A stretch of DNA of 60,827 bases from Paraburkholderia phosphatilytica (GCF_003443895.1 NZ_QQOA01000045.1:1-60827), one strand, 5' to 3'; numbered from the stretch's first letter, positions 42,010 through 50,957 are shown. Translations and numbers: made by a program. Notes: generated from the sequence alone by a model not told the origin.

Positions 42010-43062
42010 ATGAACGACAGACTGCATACCCGCGTCGGCAACATCGCACTGAAGAACCCGGTCATCTGCGGTGCCGGCGAGCACACGATGACAGGCGACG
42101 CGATCCGCGCCGCGTTACGGCATGGTGCGGCAGCGGTCGTTGCGAAATCGACCAACGAGTCGCAGGCGGCGAAAGACCAGCTCGACCGGACCGACTATGC
42201 GTTGTTCGACGCGCACTGGAATCCTGTGCCGTGGCATACGGCGGAATCGAGAGACGCGACGTTGTTCTGCCGCTCGGGTCTCGTGCAACGCGAGTTCGAC
42301 GGCTGGCTCGACGAACTCGCGGCGCTCGACCGCGAAGCCGCCGCCAGCGACGCGTACGTCATTCCAAGCCTGATCCTCAGCGATCTGGAGCAGTGCGCGC
42401 GTTACGCCGCGCAGATCGAACAGGCAGGGTTGCGCGTACTGGAAGTCAACATCGGCGCGCCACATGGCGAGGAAGCGTCGAAAGGCGCGATCCGACTCGA
42501 ACGGGACGCGGCGCGGATCGCAACGATCGTGTCGCGCCTGCGCGCCAGCACGCGTCTGCCGTTATGGATCAAGCTGACCGGACAGAGCGAGGACGTCACG
42601 GGCATCGCAGCGGCAGCACAGGCTAGCGGCGCGGATGCGGTGGTGTTGATGGGGCGCTTCATGGGTTTTCTGCCGGACCTCGAATCGCAGGCACCGGTGC
42701 TTGGCACCAACGCGGCCATTGGCGGCGGATGGTCTCTGCCGCTCACCGCGCGATGGATTGCGCTCGCGCGACGGCGTCTCGGCGCTGCGTATCCGCTGAT
42801 CGCGACCAATGGCGCGCGCAACGGTCTCGACGTCGCGCGCTTTCTGCTCGCCGGCGCGACGGCAACGGAGATGACGTCCGCGGTGTTCACAAGCGGATAT
42901 GCTGCATTGAGCGATGCCATTGCGGAACTGAATGCCTATCTCGACTCGCGCGGGCAGTGTGCGAGCCGGATACTGGGGCGCGCGGCCGACCAGATCGAAA
43001 GCTATCAACAGCAGGAGGCTCGCCCGGGTCACTGGCGGTGTTTCGCTCCGGCGAGCGAATGA
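42010..43062 (+). CDS. Dihydroorotate dehydrogenase-like FMN oxidoreductase
   Basis: 350 aa from the ATG at 42010. TIM-barrel flavoprotein of the DHODH/PreA family: LKNPVICGAGEHTMTGD at the N-terminus, LEVNIGAPHGEEASKGA in the position of the NxSxPN catalytic loop, LPLWIKLTGQSEDVTGIAAAAQASGADAVVLMG for FMN binding, and ATNGARNGLDVARFLLAGATATEMTSAVFTSG at the C-terminal phosphate site. The usual catalytic Cys or Ser of DHODH is not obvious in the loop, which reads GAPH. It lacks Fe-S or long N-terminal domains. The operon is not pyrimidine-related, so a different reduction or oxidation is likely. Confidence 0.8.
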   Translation: MNDRLHTRVGNIALKNPVICGAGEHTMTGDAIRAALRHGAAAVVAKSTNESQAAKDQLDRTDYALFDAHWNPVPWHTAESRDATLFCRSGLVQREFDGWLDELAALDREAAASDAYVIPSLILSDLEQCARYAAQIEQAGLRVLEVNIGAPHGEEASKGAIRLERDAARIATIVSRLRASTRLPLWIKLTGQSEDVTGIAAAAQASGADAVVLMGRFMGFLPDLESQAPVLGTNAAIGGGWSLPLTARWIALARRRLGAAYPLIATNGARNGLDVARFLLAGATATEMTSAVFTSGYAALSDAIAELNAYLDSRGQCASRILGRAADQIESYQQQEARPGHWRCFAPASE

Positions 43063-43413
43063 CTGGTATCTCACTGCAAGACGCGAGTGCGGAAGCGGAT
43101 GCCTGGCGGCTACCTGGCTTATATCAATTTTTGCCGCTCACTACCGTCACCAACCACGAGCCCTTGATGTACCCGCGATCCCGCATCACGCTGCCTGTAA
43201 ATTATCGAGTCGCAATCGCGCATTCGACGCATACCGTCCGCCATACCGTCATTTTGCGGCACACAATGGCCCGGCCGCCTCCGGAATCTTCAAAAATTTT
43301 GCTTCTATATCAACGACTTAGAACGAAACGACCAACAAAAAAATCTTTACATCAATCATCGCAAGTCATTGATTTTATTGGGAATCTTTTACCACCCACT
43401 CCCGATCATCCGT
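43063..43413. other. Gene-free AT-richer gap between convergent operons
   Basis: 351 bp between the DHODH-like gene (plus) and emrB (minus). The second half, about 43200-43390, is clearly more AT-rich than the rest of the window (runs such as CAAAAATTTTGC and AACAAAAAAATC). I see no convincing ORF, hairpin-plus-T-run or repeat. It may mark a junction between two acquired segments. Confidence 0.6.
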
Positions 43414-44973
43414 TCAGTGCGCAGCCGCGACCGCGTCGCTTGAACCTCCCGCCTTGCCCGGCTTGGTGATCCAGATCAGCGGAATGATGATGATCATGAT
43501 GATCGCGGCGCCGTAGAACACATCGTTCAGGCCCAGCATCGCGGATTGGGTCTGCACCGTGTGATCGAACAGCGCATACGACGCGTTGCTGTTCAGTCCG
43601 AGCAGCGAGTGATACGTGTCAAGTTGTGCGATGAACGCCGGGTTGGTCGGGCTCGATTGCTGCGTCAGGATTTCATGGTGCATGATGGTCCGGTTGTTCC
43701 ACACCACGCCGGCAAGCGAGGTGCCGATACCACCGAAGAACATGCGCGCAAAGGTCGACAGGCCGGCCGCGGCGGGCACCTTTTCAGGCGGCTGCCCCGA
43801 CAGGATGATCACCGTCAGTGGCGCGAAGAACAATGCCATGGGAATGCCCTGCAGCAGCGTCGGCAGGATGATGTAGCCTTCGCTGAGGTCCGTATAGAAG
43901 AACGTGCGCATGTAGTAGACCACCGCGAAGCCGATGAATGCGAGCGTGCCGATGATGCGCGCGTCCGAACGTGGCAGGATCTTGCCCATGATCGGCGCGC
44001 CGATCACCGCAAAGATGCCGAGCGGCGCAGTCGCGAGTCCCGCATCCACCGCGCGGTAACCCAGGTACTCCTGCATCCACTGCGGCAACAGTACCAGCGT
44101 GCCAAAGAAGATCGCATACGCAATGGCGATCGAAATCGTGCCGCCCAGAAAGTTGCGATCCTTGAAGAGCGTCAGGTCGACGACGGGGTTCTTCTCCGTC
44201 AACTCCCACACGATGAAGAACGCGAGCCCCACGACGGCGAAGATGCTCAGGATCACGATCGTGCTCGACGAGAACCAGTCGAGATCCTTGCCCTTGTCGA
44301 GCATCACCTGCAGCGACGCGACCCAGACGATCAACAGCCCCAGTCCGACGATGTCCACCGGCAACTTTCTGGTTGGCGTATCGCGATGCCGGTACAGGAT
44401 CCATACCATCGCGGCCGCGAACAGCCCGACGGGAATGTTGATATAGAAAATCCACGACCAGCTGTAGCTGTCGGTCACCCAGCCGCCGAGGGACGGCCCG
44501 ATGATCGGCCCGGTCACGACGATCATCGAAAAGAGCGACAGCGCGAGCGACGACTTCGCCTTCGGCCACGAACTGAGCAGCAGCGCCTGCGACATCGGAA
44601 TCAGCGGCCCGGCCACGGCGCCCTGCAGTACGCGCGCCGCCAGGAGTACCGGCAGCGACGGCGCGATGCCGCACAGCCACGACGCGAACGTGAACAGCAG
44701 AATCGAGCCGACGAAGAGGCGCACCTGCCCGAGCCTCTGCGTGAGCCAGCCAGTCAGCGGAATCGAGACCGAATTGGCCGCAGCGAACACAGTGATCACC
44801 CACGTGCCTTCATCGACCGAGACGCCGAGATTGCCGGAGATGGTAGGAATCGCGACGTTGGCGATCGACGAATCGAGCACAGTCATGAAGCCCGCGAGGC
44901 CCACGACGAACGAGCCGAGCGCGAGGGTCGCCCCCGTCAGCGGGGGATGGGCCGGTTGGTTGGAGGTAGTCAT
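43414..44973 (-). CDS. emrB: EmrB/QacA-type MFS drug exporter (DHA2, 14 helices)
   Basis: 519 aa, usual length for EmrB. The N-terminal helix FVVGLAGFMTVLDSSIANVAIPTISGNLG and the segment GTWVITVFAAANSVSIPLTGWLTQRLG are DHA2 signatures; LARVLQGAVAGPLIPMSQALLLSSWP and GPIIGPSLGGWVTDSYSWSWIFYINIPVGLFA are antiporter motif C regions. It exports drugs or toxic aromatics by proton antiport together with the EmrA-like adaptor encoded 12 bp upstream and the NodT-type channel. Last gene in the operon. Confidence 0.93.
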   Translation of the reverse strand: MTTSNQPAHPPLTGATLALGSFVVGLAGFMTVLDSSIANVAIPTISGNLGVSVDEGTWVITVFAAANSVSIPLTGWLTQRLGQVRLFVGSILLFTFASWLCGIAPSLPVLLAARVLQGAVAGPLIPMSQALLLSSWPKAKSSLALSLFSMIVVTGPIIGPSLGGWVTDSYSWSWIFYINIPVGLFAAAMVWILYRHRDTPTRKLPVDIVGLGLLIVWVASLQVMLDKGKDLDWFSSSTIVILSIFAVVGLAFFIVWELTEKNPVVDLTLFKDRNFLGGTISIAIAYAIFFGTLVLLPQWMQEYLGYRAVDAGLATAPLGIFAVIGAPIMGKILPRSDARIIGTLAFIGFAVVYYMRTFFYTDLSEGYIILPTLLQGIPMALFFAPLTVIILSGQPPEKVPAAAGLSTFARMFFGGIGTSLAGVVWNNRTIMHHEILTQQSSPTNPAFIAQLDTYHSLLGLNSNASYALFDHTVQTQSAMLGLNDVFYGAAIIMIIIIPLIWITKPGKAGGSSDAVAAAH

Positions 44974-44985
44974 GATCGTGGCCGC

Positions 44986-46158
44986 TCACTCGTTGGCCGC
45001 GATGATCTTCGCGATCGCGGTATCCGCTTCATCGCCGTACTTGGCGAACACATCGGTCTTGTAGGCCGAAACAGGCGTAGCCGTGTCGGGCGGATCGCCG
45101 GCGACGTCTTTCACGTCGACGTCCGCGTTCATCGAAAGGCCCACGCGCAGCGGATGCTTTTCGAGTTCCGCCGGCGGAATCTCGATGCGCACCGGCAACC
45201 GCTGCACGACCTTGATCCAGTTGCCCGTGGCGTTCTGCGCCGGCAGCAGCGCGAGCGCCGAGCCCGTGCCTGGCGTGAAGCCCGCCACCTTGCCGTGATA
45301 GATAACCCTCGAACCGTACACATCGGCGGTCAATGCGACTGGTTGCCCAATGCGGATATGGCGCAACTGCCACTCCTTGAAGTTCGCATCAACCCACACC
45401 TGATTGAGCGGCACCACTGACATCAGCGGCGTGCCCGGCGACACGCGCTGCCCGACCTGCACCGTGCGCTGCGCGACATAGCCGCTCACCGGCGCGGGCA
45501 GCGTGGTGCGCGCGTACGCGAGGTAGGCGTCGCGCACACGCGCGGCGCTCGCCTGCACGTCCGGATGGTTCGCGACCGACGTATTGGCGGTCAGCGCGCG
45601 ATTCGCGCCGAGCTGCTGGCGCGCCGCGTCGAGCGCGGCCTGCGCCGAGCGCACGGCATCGCGCGCATGGGAGATCTCTTCGTCGGACACCGCGCCCGTC
45701 ATGCCGGTCGCGAGGCGGCGCCGTAAGTCGTCTTGCGCTTTCGACAGGTCGGATTCGCGCTGCGCGATGTCCGCTCGATACTTGTCGTCGCCGACATAGA
45801 GGCCGTGGACCTGGCGCACGGTCTGGCCGAGATTCGCCTCCGCCTGCTGCAGCGCGATCTTTGCGTCGGCCGGGTCGATCTGCACGACCGGTTCGCCCTG
45901 CTTCACGATCCGCGTGTTGTCGGTGTTGACGGCGACCACGGTGCCTGAAATCTGCGGCGTGATCTGCACGACGTTGCCGTTCACGTAGGCGTCGTCGGTG
46001 TCCACGTGGTATTGGGCGTCCAGGTAGTAGTAGGCGCCGTAGGCAGCGCCCGCCATCGCAAGCGAGGCGGCGAGCAGCACAAGCAGCGCTTTGCGTTTTC
46101 CCGATTGTCTGGATTGCCTGGTCGGCGCATCGGCCGGCTTCGTTTGAGGTGCGTTCAT
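44986..46158 (-). CDS. emrA: EmrA/HlyD-family periplasmic adaptor
   Basis: 390 aa. The ATG at 46158 has TGGAG 7 bases upstream; a start at 46227 would overlap the upstream gene's stop. One membrane anchor at about residues 25-45 (ALLVLLAASLAMAGAAYGAYYYL), the lipoyl half-motifs VDTDDAYVNGNVVQITPQISGTVVAVN and TLPAPVSGYVAQRTVQVGQRVSPG, and a helical hairpin between them. It links EmrB to the outer-membrane channel. It lies 65 bp after the NodT gene and 12 bp before emrB. Confidence 0.93.
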   Translation of the reverse strand: MNAPQTKPADAPTRQSRQSGKRKALLVLLAASLAMAGAAYGAYYYLDAQYHVDTDDAYVNGNVVQITPQISGTVVAVNTDNTRIVKQGEPVVQIDPADAKIALQQAEANLGQTVRQVHGLYVGDDKYRADIAQRESDLSKAQDDLRRRLATGMTGAVSDEEISHARDAVRSAQAALDAARQQLGANRALTANTSVANHPDVQASAARVRDAYLAYARTTLPAPVSGYVAQRTVQVGQRVSPGTPLMSVVPLNQVWVDANFKEWQLRHIRIGQPVALTADVYGSRVIYHGKVAGFTPGTGSALALLPAQNATGNWIKVVQRLPVRIEIPPAELEKHPLRVGLSMNADVDVKDVAGDPPDTATPVSAYKTDVFAKYGDEADTAIAKIIAANE

Positions 46159-46223
46159 CGATAACTCCAGCAAGGTTCGAGGTGAGCCTTCGCGCGGTTG
46201 TGCGCGGCGGCGGATGGGTGCAT

Positions 46224-47723
46224 TCATTGGGTCGTGGTGCCGCTGGCAGGCGCGGGAATCGGCGTCGCGAGGCCTGCGCCCGATGCGTCGAAACCGCCAC
46301 CGAGCGCCTTGATCAAACCGATCTGCGTACGGCGGCGGTCCATCTCGAGATCGACAACCGCGGACTCCGCGGCGAGCCGGTTGTCGTCCGCGTTCAGCAC
46401 CTGCAGTTGCTCGTTCAGACCTGACCGGTAGCGGACCACTGCGAGCTGATACGCCTTGCTCTGCGCATCCAGCGCCTCGCGTGCGTAGACGAGCTGACGG
46501 TCGTCAGAATGGATCTGCGTGACCTGCGTTGCGACGTCGGACAGCGCGCCGATCAGCGTCTGGTTGTAGGTCGCGACGTCGTAGTCGAGGTCCGCATAGC
46601 GGCCCTTCAACTGCGCGCGCAACGCGCCAGCGTCGAAAATCGGCAGATGGATCGCGGGCGCCAGCTGGAACTCGCGGCTGCCAGCCGTCAGAAACCGTCC
46701 CCAGCCGAATGCATCCAGTCCCGCAGCGGCGGAAAGATTCACGTCCGGGAAGAACTCGGCCTTCGCTTCCTTCACATCCTGCGTGGCCGCGTCCACCTGC
46801 CAGTACGCCGCGACGATGTCCGGGCGGCGCGACAGCAGATCGGCCGGCAGGTCGTCGGGCAGCGCGACGTTGTTGCCCTCGCCGAGGGTCGGATTAGTGA
46901 TCTTCAGGCCACTGTCCGGCCCCGCGCCGAGCAGCGCGGCGAGCTGGTAGCGCACGATCGTGATCTGTCCGTCGAGGTCGCCGACACTCGAGCGGCTCGT
47001 CGCGGTGTCACCGTTAGCGGTCTGCCGCTCAACGTCGGTGTCGAGTCCCGCGCTCACGCGTCCGGCCGTGATACGTCCGATGACCTCGCGGTTCTTCACT
47101 TCGCGAACCTGGATGTCGCGCAACGCGTAGAGCTGGGCCAGATGGTTGTACGTGCTCGCCACCGACGCCGCCAGCGTGATGCGCACCTCCTCGGCTTCGG
47201 CATCGGCAACCTTCTGTTGCGAGACCGCCTGGCGCAGGCGGTCCCGGTTCTTGCCCCACAGGTCGAGATCCCACGAAGCGCCCGCGAGCACCGTGTTTTC
47301 GGTCTGCCACGTGCCGCCGTACGGCGGCGGCACGATCGAATTGCCGCTGTAAAGCTGGCGTGTCGACGAAAAGCTGCCCGTCACATTCGGATAGAGCTTC
47401 GAATTGGCGCTACCCACGTAAGACGACGCCTTCTCGATGCGGGCGCGCGCCTGTTCGATGGTCGGATTGCCCTTCAACGCGTCGTCGATCAGCGCAGGCA
47501 ACTGCGGGTCGCCGAACTGCTTCGCCCAGTCCATCGCTGGCCACTGGCCGCCCTGGGCAGGCAGGCTCTGCTGTGTCTCGAACTGCTCAGGGGGCGCAAT
47601 GTGCTGGTCGCTCTTGATGCCGCCGTAGTTCACGCAGCCGGCGAGGCCAATCGCCGCGACCGCCGCGGCAATCGATGCCATCCATGCTTTGACGCGCGGC
47701 TGGTGTCGTTCGTGTTTCATCAT
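46224..47723 (-). CDS. NodT-family outer-membrane efflux lipoprotein
   Basis: 499 aa from the ATG at 47723 (a second ATG follows directly) with AAGGAA upstream. The lipobox LAGC places the acylated Cys at about residue 30. Two TolC-like repeats follow, with SWDLDLWGKNRDRLRQAVSQ, LPDDLPADLLSRRPDIVAAYWQVDAATQDV and PAIHLPIFDAGALRAQLKG as family marks. It forms the outer-membrane duct for the EmrAB pump. First gene of the pump operon; a GTGCATATACAC dyad lies 54-65 bp upstream. Confidence 0.93.
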   Translation of the reverse strand: MMKHERHQPRVKAWMASIAAAVAAIGLAGCVNYGGIKSDQHIAPPEQFETQQSLPAQGGQWPAMDWAKQFGDPQLPALIDDALKGNPTIEQARARIEKASSYVGSANSKLYPNVTGSFSSTRQLYSGNSIVPPPYGGTWQTENTVLAGASWDLDLWGKNRDRLRQAVSQQKVADAEAEEVRITLAASVASTYNHLAQLYALRDIQVREVKNREVIGRITAGRVSAGLDTDVERQTANGDTATSRSSVGDLDGQITIVRYQLAALLGAGPDSGLKITNPTLGEGNNVALPDDLPADLLSRRPDIVAAYWQVDAATQDVKEAKAEFFPDVNLSAAAGLDAFGWGRFLTAGSREFQLAPAIHLPIFDAGALRAQLKGRYADLDYDVATYNQTLIGALSDVATQVTQIHSDDRQLVYAREALDAQSKAYQLAVVRYRSGLNEQLQVLNADDNRLAAESAVVDLEMDRRRTQIGLIKALGGGFDASGAGLATPIPAPASGTTTQ

Positions 47724-47776
47724 GGTTTCCTTTTTCCTGTGGCGGATCGGGCCAATATCCGTGTCGTGCAATTGCA

Positions 47777-47788
47777 GTGCATATACAC
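47777..47788. promoter_or_regulatory. Candidate MarR operator at the pump promoter
   Basis: GTGCATATACAC is a near-palindrome (arms GTG..CAC around ATAT) between the MarR gene and the NodT gene. It matches 48281-48292 at 10 of 12 positions, and the next base is A in both. Confidence 0.6.
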
Positions 47789-47851
47789 ACAATAACGTCC
47801 GGGAATTCGCGTATCGATGCCTCAACATGAACCAGTTTGTTGCCGGGTTTG

Positions 47852-48286
47852 TTACCTGTCGGATACGTCGCCCGTCATCCGGAACAGCTCGCTGCGCAGA
47901 TACGCGGCCTGCTGCTGCCCGAAGCTGCGCTCGAAGCTGGCCTGGGCCACCGCCCAGTGAGCAGCGGCTTCGTCGAGCTTCGCGCGCCCATCTGCAGTGA
48001 GCACGAACCGCAGGCGCCGGTTGCTCTGCCCTTTCGCCGGCGACGCCACGAAGCCGCGCCGCAGCAGCGGCTTGAGGAGCCGCACGATCGTCGTCCGGTC
48101 CATCACCATCGCATGCGCCAACTCAGCCATCGTCAGCGTCGAACAGCGCCCCAGCATGGCAAGCATGCTGAACTGCGCGGGTGTGATGCCGGCTTCGGAC
48201 AGATGGCGCTCGTAAAGCTTCGAGATGTGCCGGGAAGCCTGGCGGAGCGCGAAACAGTCGTCGTTCTGGATGTCATCGGAGTGCAT
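47852..48286 (-). CDS. MarR-family transcriptional regulator of the efflux operon
   Basis: 144 aa from the ATG at 48286; a GTG two codons upstream (48292) is possible. Winged helix at about residues 35-100: ITPAQFSMLAMLGRCSTLTMAELAHAMVMDRTTIVRLLKPLLRRGFV and the wing GQSNRRLRFVLTADG. It is in the same direction as the pump genes with 128 bp between. Identical-looking dyads cover its own start codon and precede the pump, so autoregulation together with repression of the pump is likely. MarR proteins release DNA when phenolic compounds bind. Confidence 0.9.
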   Translation of the reverse strand: MHSDDIQNDDCFALRQASRHISKLYERHLSEAGITPAQFSMLAMLGRCSTLTMAELAHAMVMDRTTIVRLLKPLLRRGFVASPAKGQSNRRLRFVLTADGRAKLDEAAAHWAVAQASFERSFGQQQAAYLRSELFRMTGDVSDR

Positions 48287-48292
48287 ACGCAC
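48281..48292. promoter_or_regulatory. Candidate MarR operator over the marR start codon
   Basis: GTGCATACGCAC, palindromic in its outer four bases (GTGC/GCAC), spans the alternative GTG and the ATG start of the MarR gene. Its twin lies at 47777-47788. Binding here would block transcription early or translation initiation sequences. Confidence 0.55.
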
Positions 48293-48376
48293 AAGATACG
48301 ACCGGGAACGCCCGGATGCGATGACGGGCGGGAGATCAGACTGGTACCATTGCGGGCACCAATCCGCGAGGAAAGG

Positions 48377-49306
48377 TCAGCCGACGCTCGCGACGGACCG
48401 ATAGGAGGTTGGTAGCGCGTCGAAAAAGGCGATCGCGTCGTCGATGAACGCGCGTACCTTGACGGGCTGCAAGGTGCGGTTGCTGTAAGCGAGCTGGATG
48501 TCGATGTTCGGGTCGACGAGCTGGAACGTGCCGAGCAGGCGCACGAGTTCGCCCGATGCGAGCTCGTTCTCGATGAGCGCCACGGGTGCGACGCCGATGC
48601 CGAAACTCCTCAGCACCATTTCCCGGTTGAACGCGGGACTGTTCGACGACACCTCGAAACGCAGCGGAACGATCAGGTCCTCCGCGCCGTCGCGAAAACC
48701 AATCGCGGGACGTCGGATGGACGGCGACATCGCAACGAACAGATGACTTGTCAGCTCCGATGGATGCTGCGGCGCGGCGTGCCTGCTCAGGTATTGCGGC
48801 GTTGCGACAATGACGACCGGAATCCGCTCAAGCAGGCGCACGACCGTGGTTTCGCTCGTCAGCATGTACGGCACGACGATGCCGAGGTCGTAGCCTTCGG
48901 CCACGAGATCGACCGGCCGCTCCGTCAGCATCACGTCGATCGCGACCTTTGGATGCGCGAGCTTGAACCGGGCGATCAGTGGCACGAGCCGGTTCATCGT
49001 CGCGGTCGTATGGGCGACGAGGCGAAGGACGCCGGTCGCTTCCCGAGTCTGGCTTCCCACGTCCGCTTCGAGCGCATCGAGATCATCGAGGATTCGCACG
49101 CAGCCTTCGTAGAAGCGCTCCGCCGCATCGGTAAGCGAGACCTGCCGGGTGGTGCGGTTCAGCAGCCGGCAACCCATCCGCGCTTCAAGCGCCGCGATGG
49201 TTCGCGACACCACCGGCCGCGCGATACCATGCGTATCCGCGGCACGGGTAAAGCTCTTCAGTTCGACCACGGACCGGAAAACACGCAGGCTATCGATATA
49301 TTCCAT
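48377..49306 (-). CDS. LysR-family transcriptional regulator
   Basis: 309 aa. HTH at about residues 5-62 (LRVFRSVVELKSFTRAADTHGIARPVVSRTIAALEARMGCRLLNRTTRQVSLT) of the CrgA/DmlR-like branch, then the effector domain (RPVDLVAEGYDLGIVVPYML, SFGIGVAPVALIENELASGELVRLL). It lies 105 bp downstream of the 240-aa hypothetical gene, same strand, and 84 bp upstream of the marR start region. The target is not clear from context. Confidence 0.9.
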   Translation of the reverse strand: MEYIDSLRVFRSVVELKSFTRAADTHGIARPVVSRTIAALEARMGCRLLNRTTRQVSLTDAAERFYEGCVRILDDLDALEADVGSQTREATGVLRLVAHTTATMNRLVPLIARFKLAHPKVAIDVMLTERPVDLVAEGYDLGIVVPYMLTSETTVVRLLERIPVVIVATPQYLSRHAAPQHPSELTSHLFVAMSPSIRRPAIGFRDGAEDLIVPLRFEVSSNSPAFNREMVLRSFGIGVAPVALIENELASGELVRLLGTFQLVDPNIDIQLAYSNRTLQPVKVRAFIDDAIAFFDALPTSYRSVASVG

Positions 49307-49411
49307 GGCGAGGTCTCTTCGACGAACGGGAATGAGACGGGGGGCGGCAAGGTTTGCCGTCCGTAAGCCTGTGCCATTACGACCGCCGTGGACGACCTCT
49401 CCCGCTACCTG

Positions 49412-50134
49412 CTAGCGAAACGAAACCGATTCGATGTCGATCGCAACCAGCAGCGGCTCGGCAATCTTCTGGCCATCGGCGTCATGCGCAAACACGCGCC
49501 GGGTTGTCGGCACCATGATGCCGGCGAATTCCCGGTAGTTCGACGCGTAGTTTGCGCCGGTCGCGCCGCCCATGATATCGACAGTGTAATCATGACGCCG
49601 CAACAGGCCGTCCGGGCCGAAGTACGACACCTGCTCACGCGAATGCGTTTCGATGAAAGCAGGGAACGTCACTTTCAGGCGCCGCCACCGCTCGCCGTCT
49701 TCATGCCACGGCGACAGCTCCTCGGTCACGACACCGGGACACGTATAGACAAACGGCGTGCTGAGATACGTCCACAGCGCATAGCTGCAGAAATATGCGG
49801 CATGCAGATTGTCCCACGGCGTCTGCTGGCTATGACCGGCAAACGAGGACCGCGGATCGTCGCGGCTCTCGATCACGTGCCCTTCGATCGATTCGACGGC
49901 GACGTGGCCCGGGGTAAAGATGGAGCGCCGATCGGGTGCGGTGAAGGGCCGCAATTCGACGCGTTGCGCCTGGGTATCGATCGCGGCGACGATGTGCCCG
50001 AAAATATCCGGCTTGTGCTTCACATGCCAGATACCGCCGGTGATCGACATGTCCGCTTCGAGCGAGCGGATCGCATTCCAGCGCGCAAGACCGCCGTGGG
50101 CTTCGACGGCCAGCTTCAAAAGATCATTCGTCAT
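49412..50134 (-). CDS. Conserved hypothetical protein, 240 aa
   Basis: The ATG at 50134 has GAGGA 6 bases upstream. No signal peptide or membrane helix. The sequence starts MTNDLLKLAVEAHGGLARWNAIRSLEADMSITGGIWHVKHKPD, a pattern seen in proteins of oxidoreductase-linked operons with a LolA/outer-membrane lipoprotein-like beta-sheet fold, but I cannot assign a function. Third gene of the SnoaL-SDR operon, 67 bp after the SDR gene. Co-regulation by the TetR protein at 51652 is likely. Confidence 0.75.
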   Translation of the reverse strand: MTNDLLKLAVEAHGGLARWNAIRSLEADMSITGGIWHVKHKPDIFGHIVAAIDTQAQRVELRPFTAPDRRSIFTPGHVAVESIEGHVIESRDDPRSSFAGHSQQTPWDNLHAAYFCSYALWTYLSTPFVYTCPGVVTEELSPWHEDGERWRRLKVTFPAFIETHSREQVSYFGPDGLLRRHDYTVDIMGGATGANYASNYREFAGIMVPTTRRVFAHDADGQKIAEPLLVAIDIESVSFR

Positions 50135-50201
50135 GTCATGTCCTCGATTGACGGCTGCTGGTTGACCTGCCGGCAGCATCGCGCGGCCGGCGGGCCGCCG
50201 T

Positions 50202-50957
50202 TCAGCCGCCGAACACTTCCGCCATCTGCGTATTCAGGCCATTGACGAATGCGTGTTCGTCAGGACCCGGGTTGTCCCGGAACGGCTTCGCGATTTCCAC
50301 CAGCACTTCGTCCGCATCGGTGCCGAGCACCACCATCGTTTCGTCGATGAAGGGCTCCAGCGGCATCGCCTGTTCGGCCTCGCGGCTGTTCATGAGATCC
50401 GTGCGCACCCAGGGCGGTGCGATCTCAAGGACGCGAACCTTCGTATTCCTTAGCATGAATCGTTGCGAAAGAATGTACGAATGCAGCGCCGCCTTGGTCG
50501 ACGAATACACCGCCGTCATCGCCAGTGGAACGAACGCGAGCACCGAACTGGTATACGCGACGACGCCGTTGTCTTTGGTCTTGAGATGATCGATCAGCGC
50601 CGACGTCATACGGATCGGCCCCATCAGGTTCGTCGTGATGGTGGAGACCATCAGCGTGTCATCGACGTGGCCGGCCACCTGGTCGGGCAGCATGATGCCG
50701 GCATTGTTGATCAGCACGTTGAGGTCGGGATAGTCTGCGATCAGCTGCGCGGCTACCTTCTCAATGCTGGCCGGGTCGGTGATGTCGAGCTCGATGGCTG
50801 CCATGCCAGGATTTGCCGCCAGCACCTCGTCGAGATGGCTGCGCCGGCGGCCGCTGATGATGACCTTGTTGCCGCGCTCGTGAAGCGCTTCAGCCAACCC
50901 GCGTCCAATTCCCGAGCCGCCGCCCGTGATGAAGATCGTGTTTCCGGTGAGTTTCAT
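50202..50957 (-). CDS. Short-chain dehydrogenase/reductase, DltE-like
   Basis: 251 aa. The ATG at 50957 has AGGAAA upstream; a longer start has none. Rossmann NAD(P) motif TGGGSGIG at about 11-18, NNAGIM near 85, catalytic Ser near 140 (SSVLAF) and the YSSTK pair with Tyr and Lys at about 153-157. SDRs oxidise or reduce alcohols and carbonyls. The segment APPWVRTDLM fits the DltE-type group. It follows the SnoaL-like gene by 65 bp. Confidence 0.9.
   Translation of the reverse strand: MKLTGNTIFITGGGSGIGRGLAEALHERGNKVIISGRRRSHLDEVLAANPGMAAIELDITDPASIEKVAAQLIADYPDLNVLINNAGIMLPDQVAGHVDDTLMVSTITTNLMGPIRMTSALIDHLKTKDNGVVAYTSSVLAFVPLAMTAVYSSTKAALHSYILSQRFMLRNTKVRVLEIAPPWVRTDLMNSREAEQAMPLEPFIDETMVVLGTDADEVLVEIAKPFRDNPGPDEHAFVNGLNTQMAEVFGG

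Noticed and set aside
43546..45420. 624-codon plus-strand frame opposite emrB/emrA
   Set aside because: Low-complexity Arg/Glu/His-rich complement of membrane-protein coding DNA; no motif.
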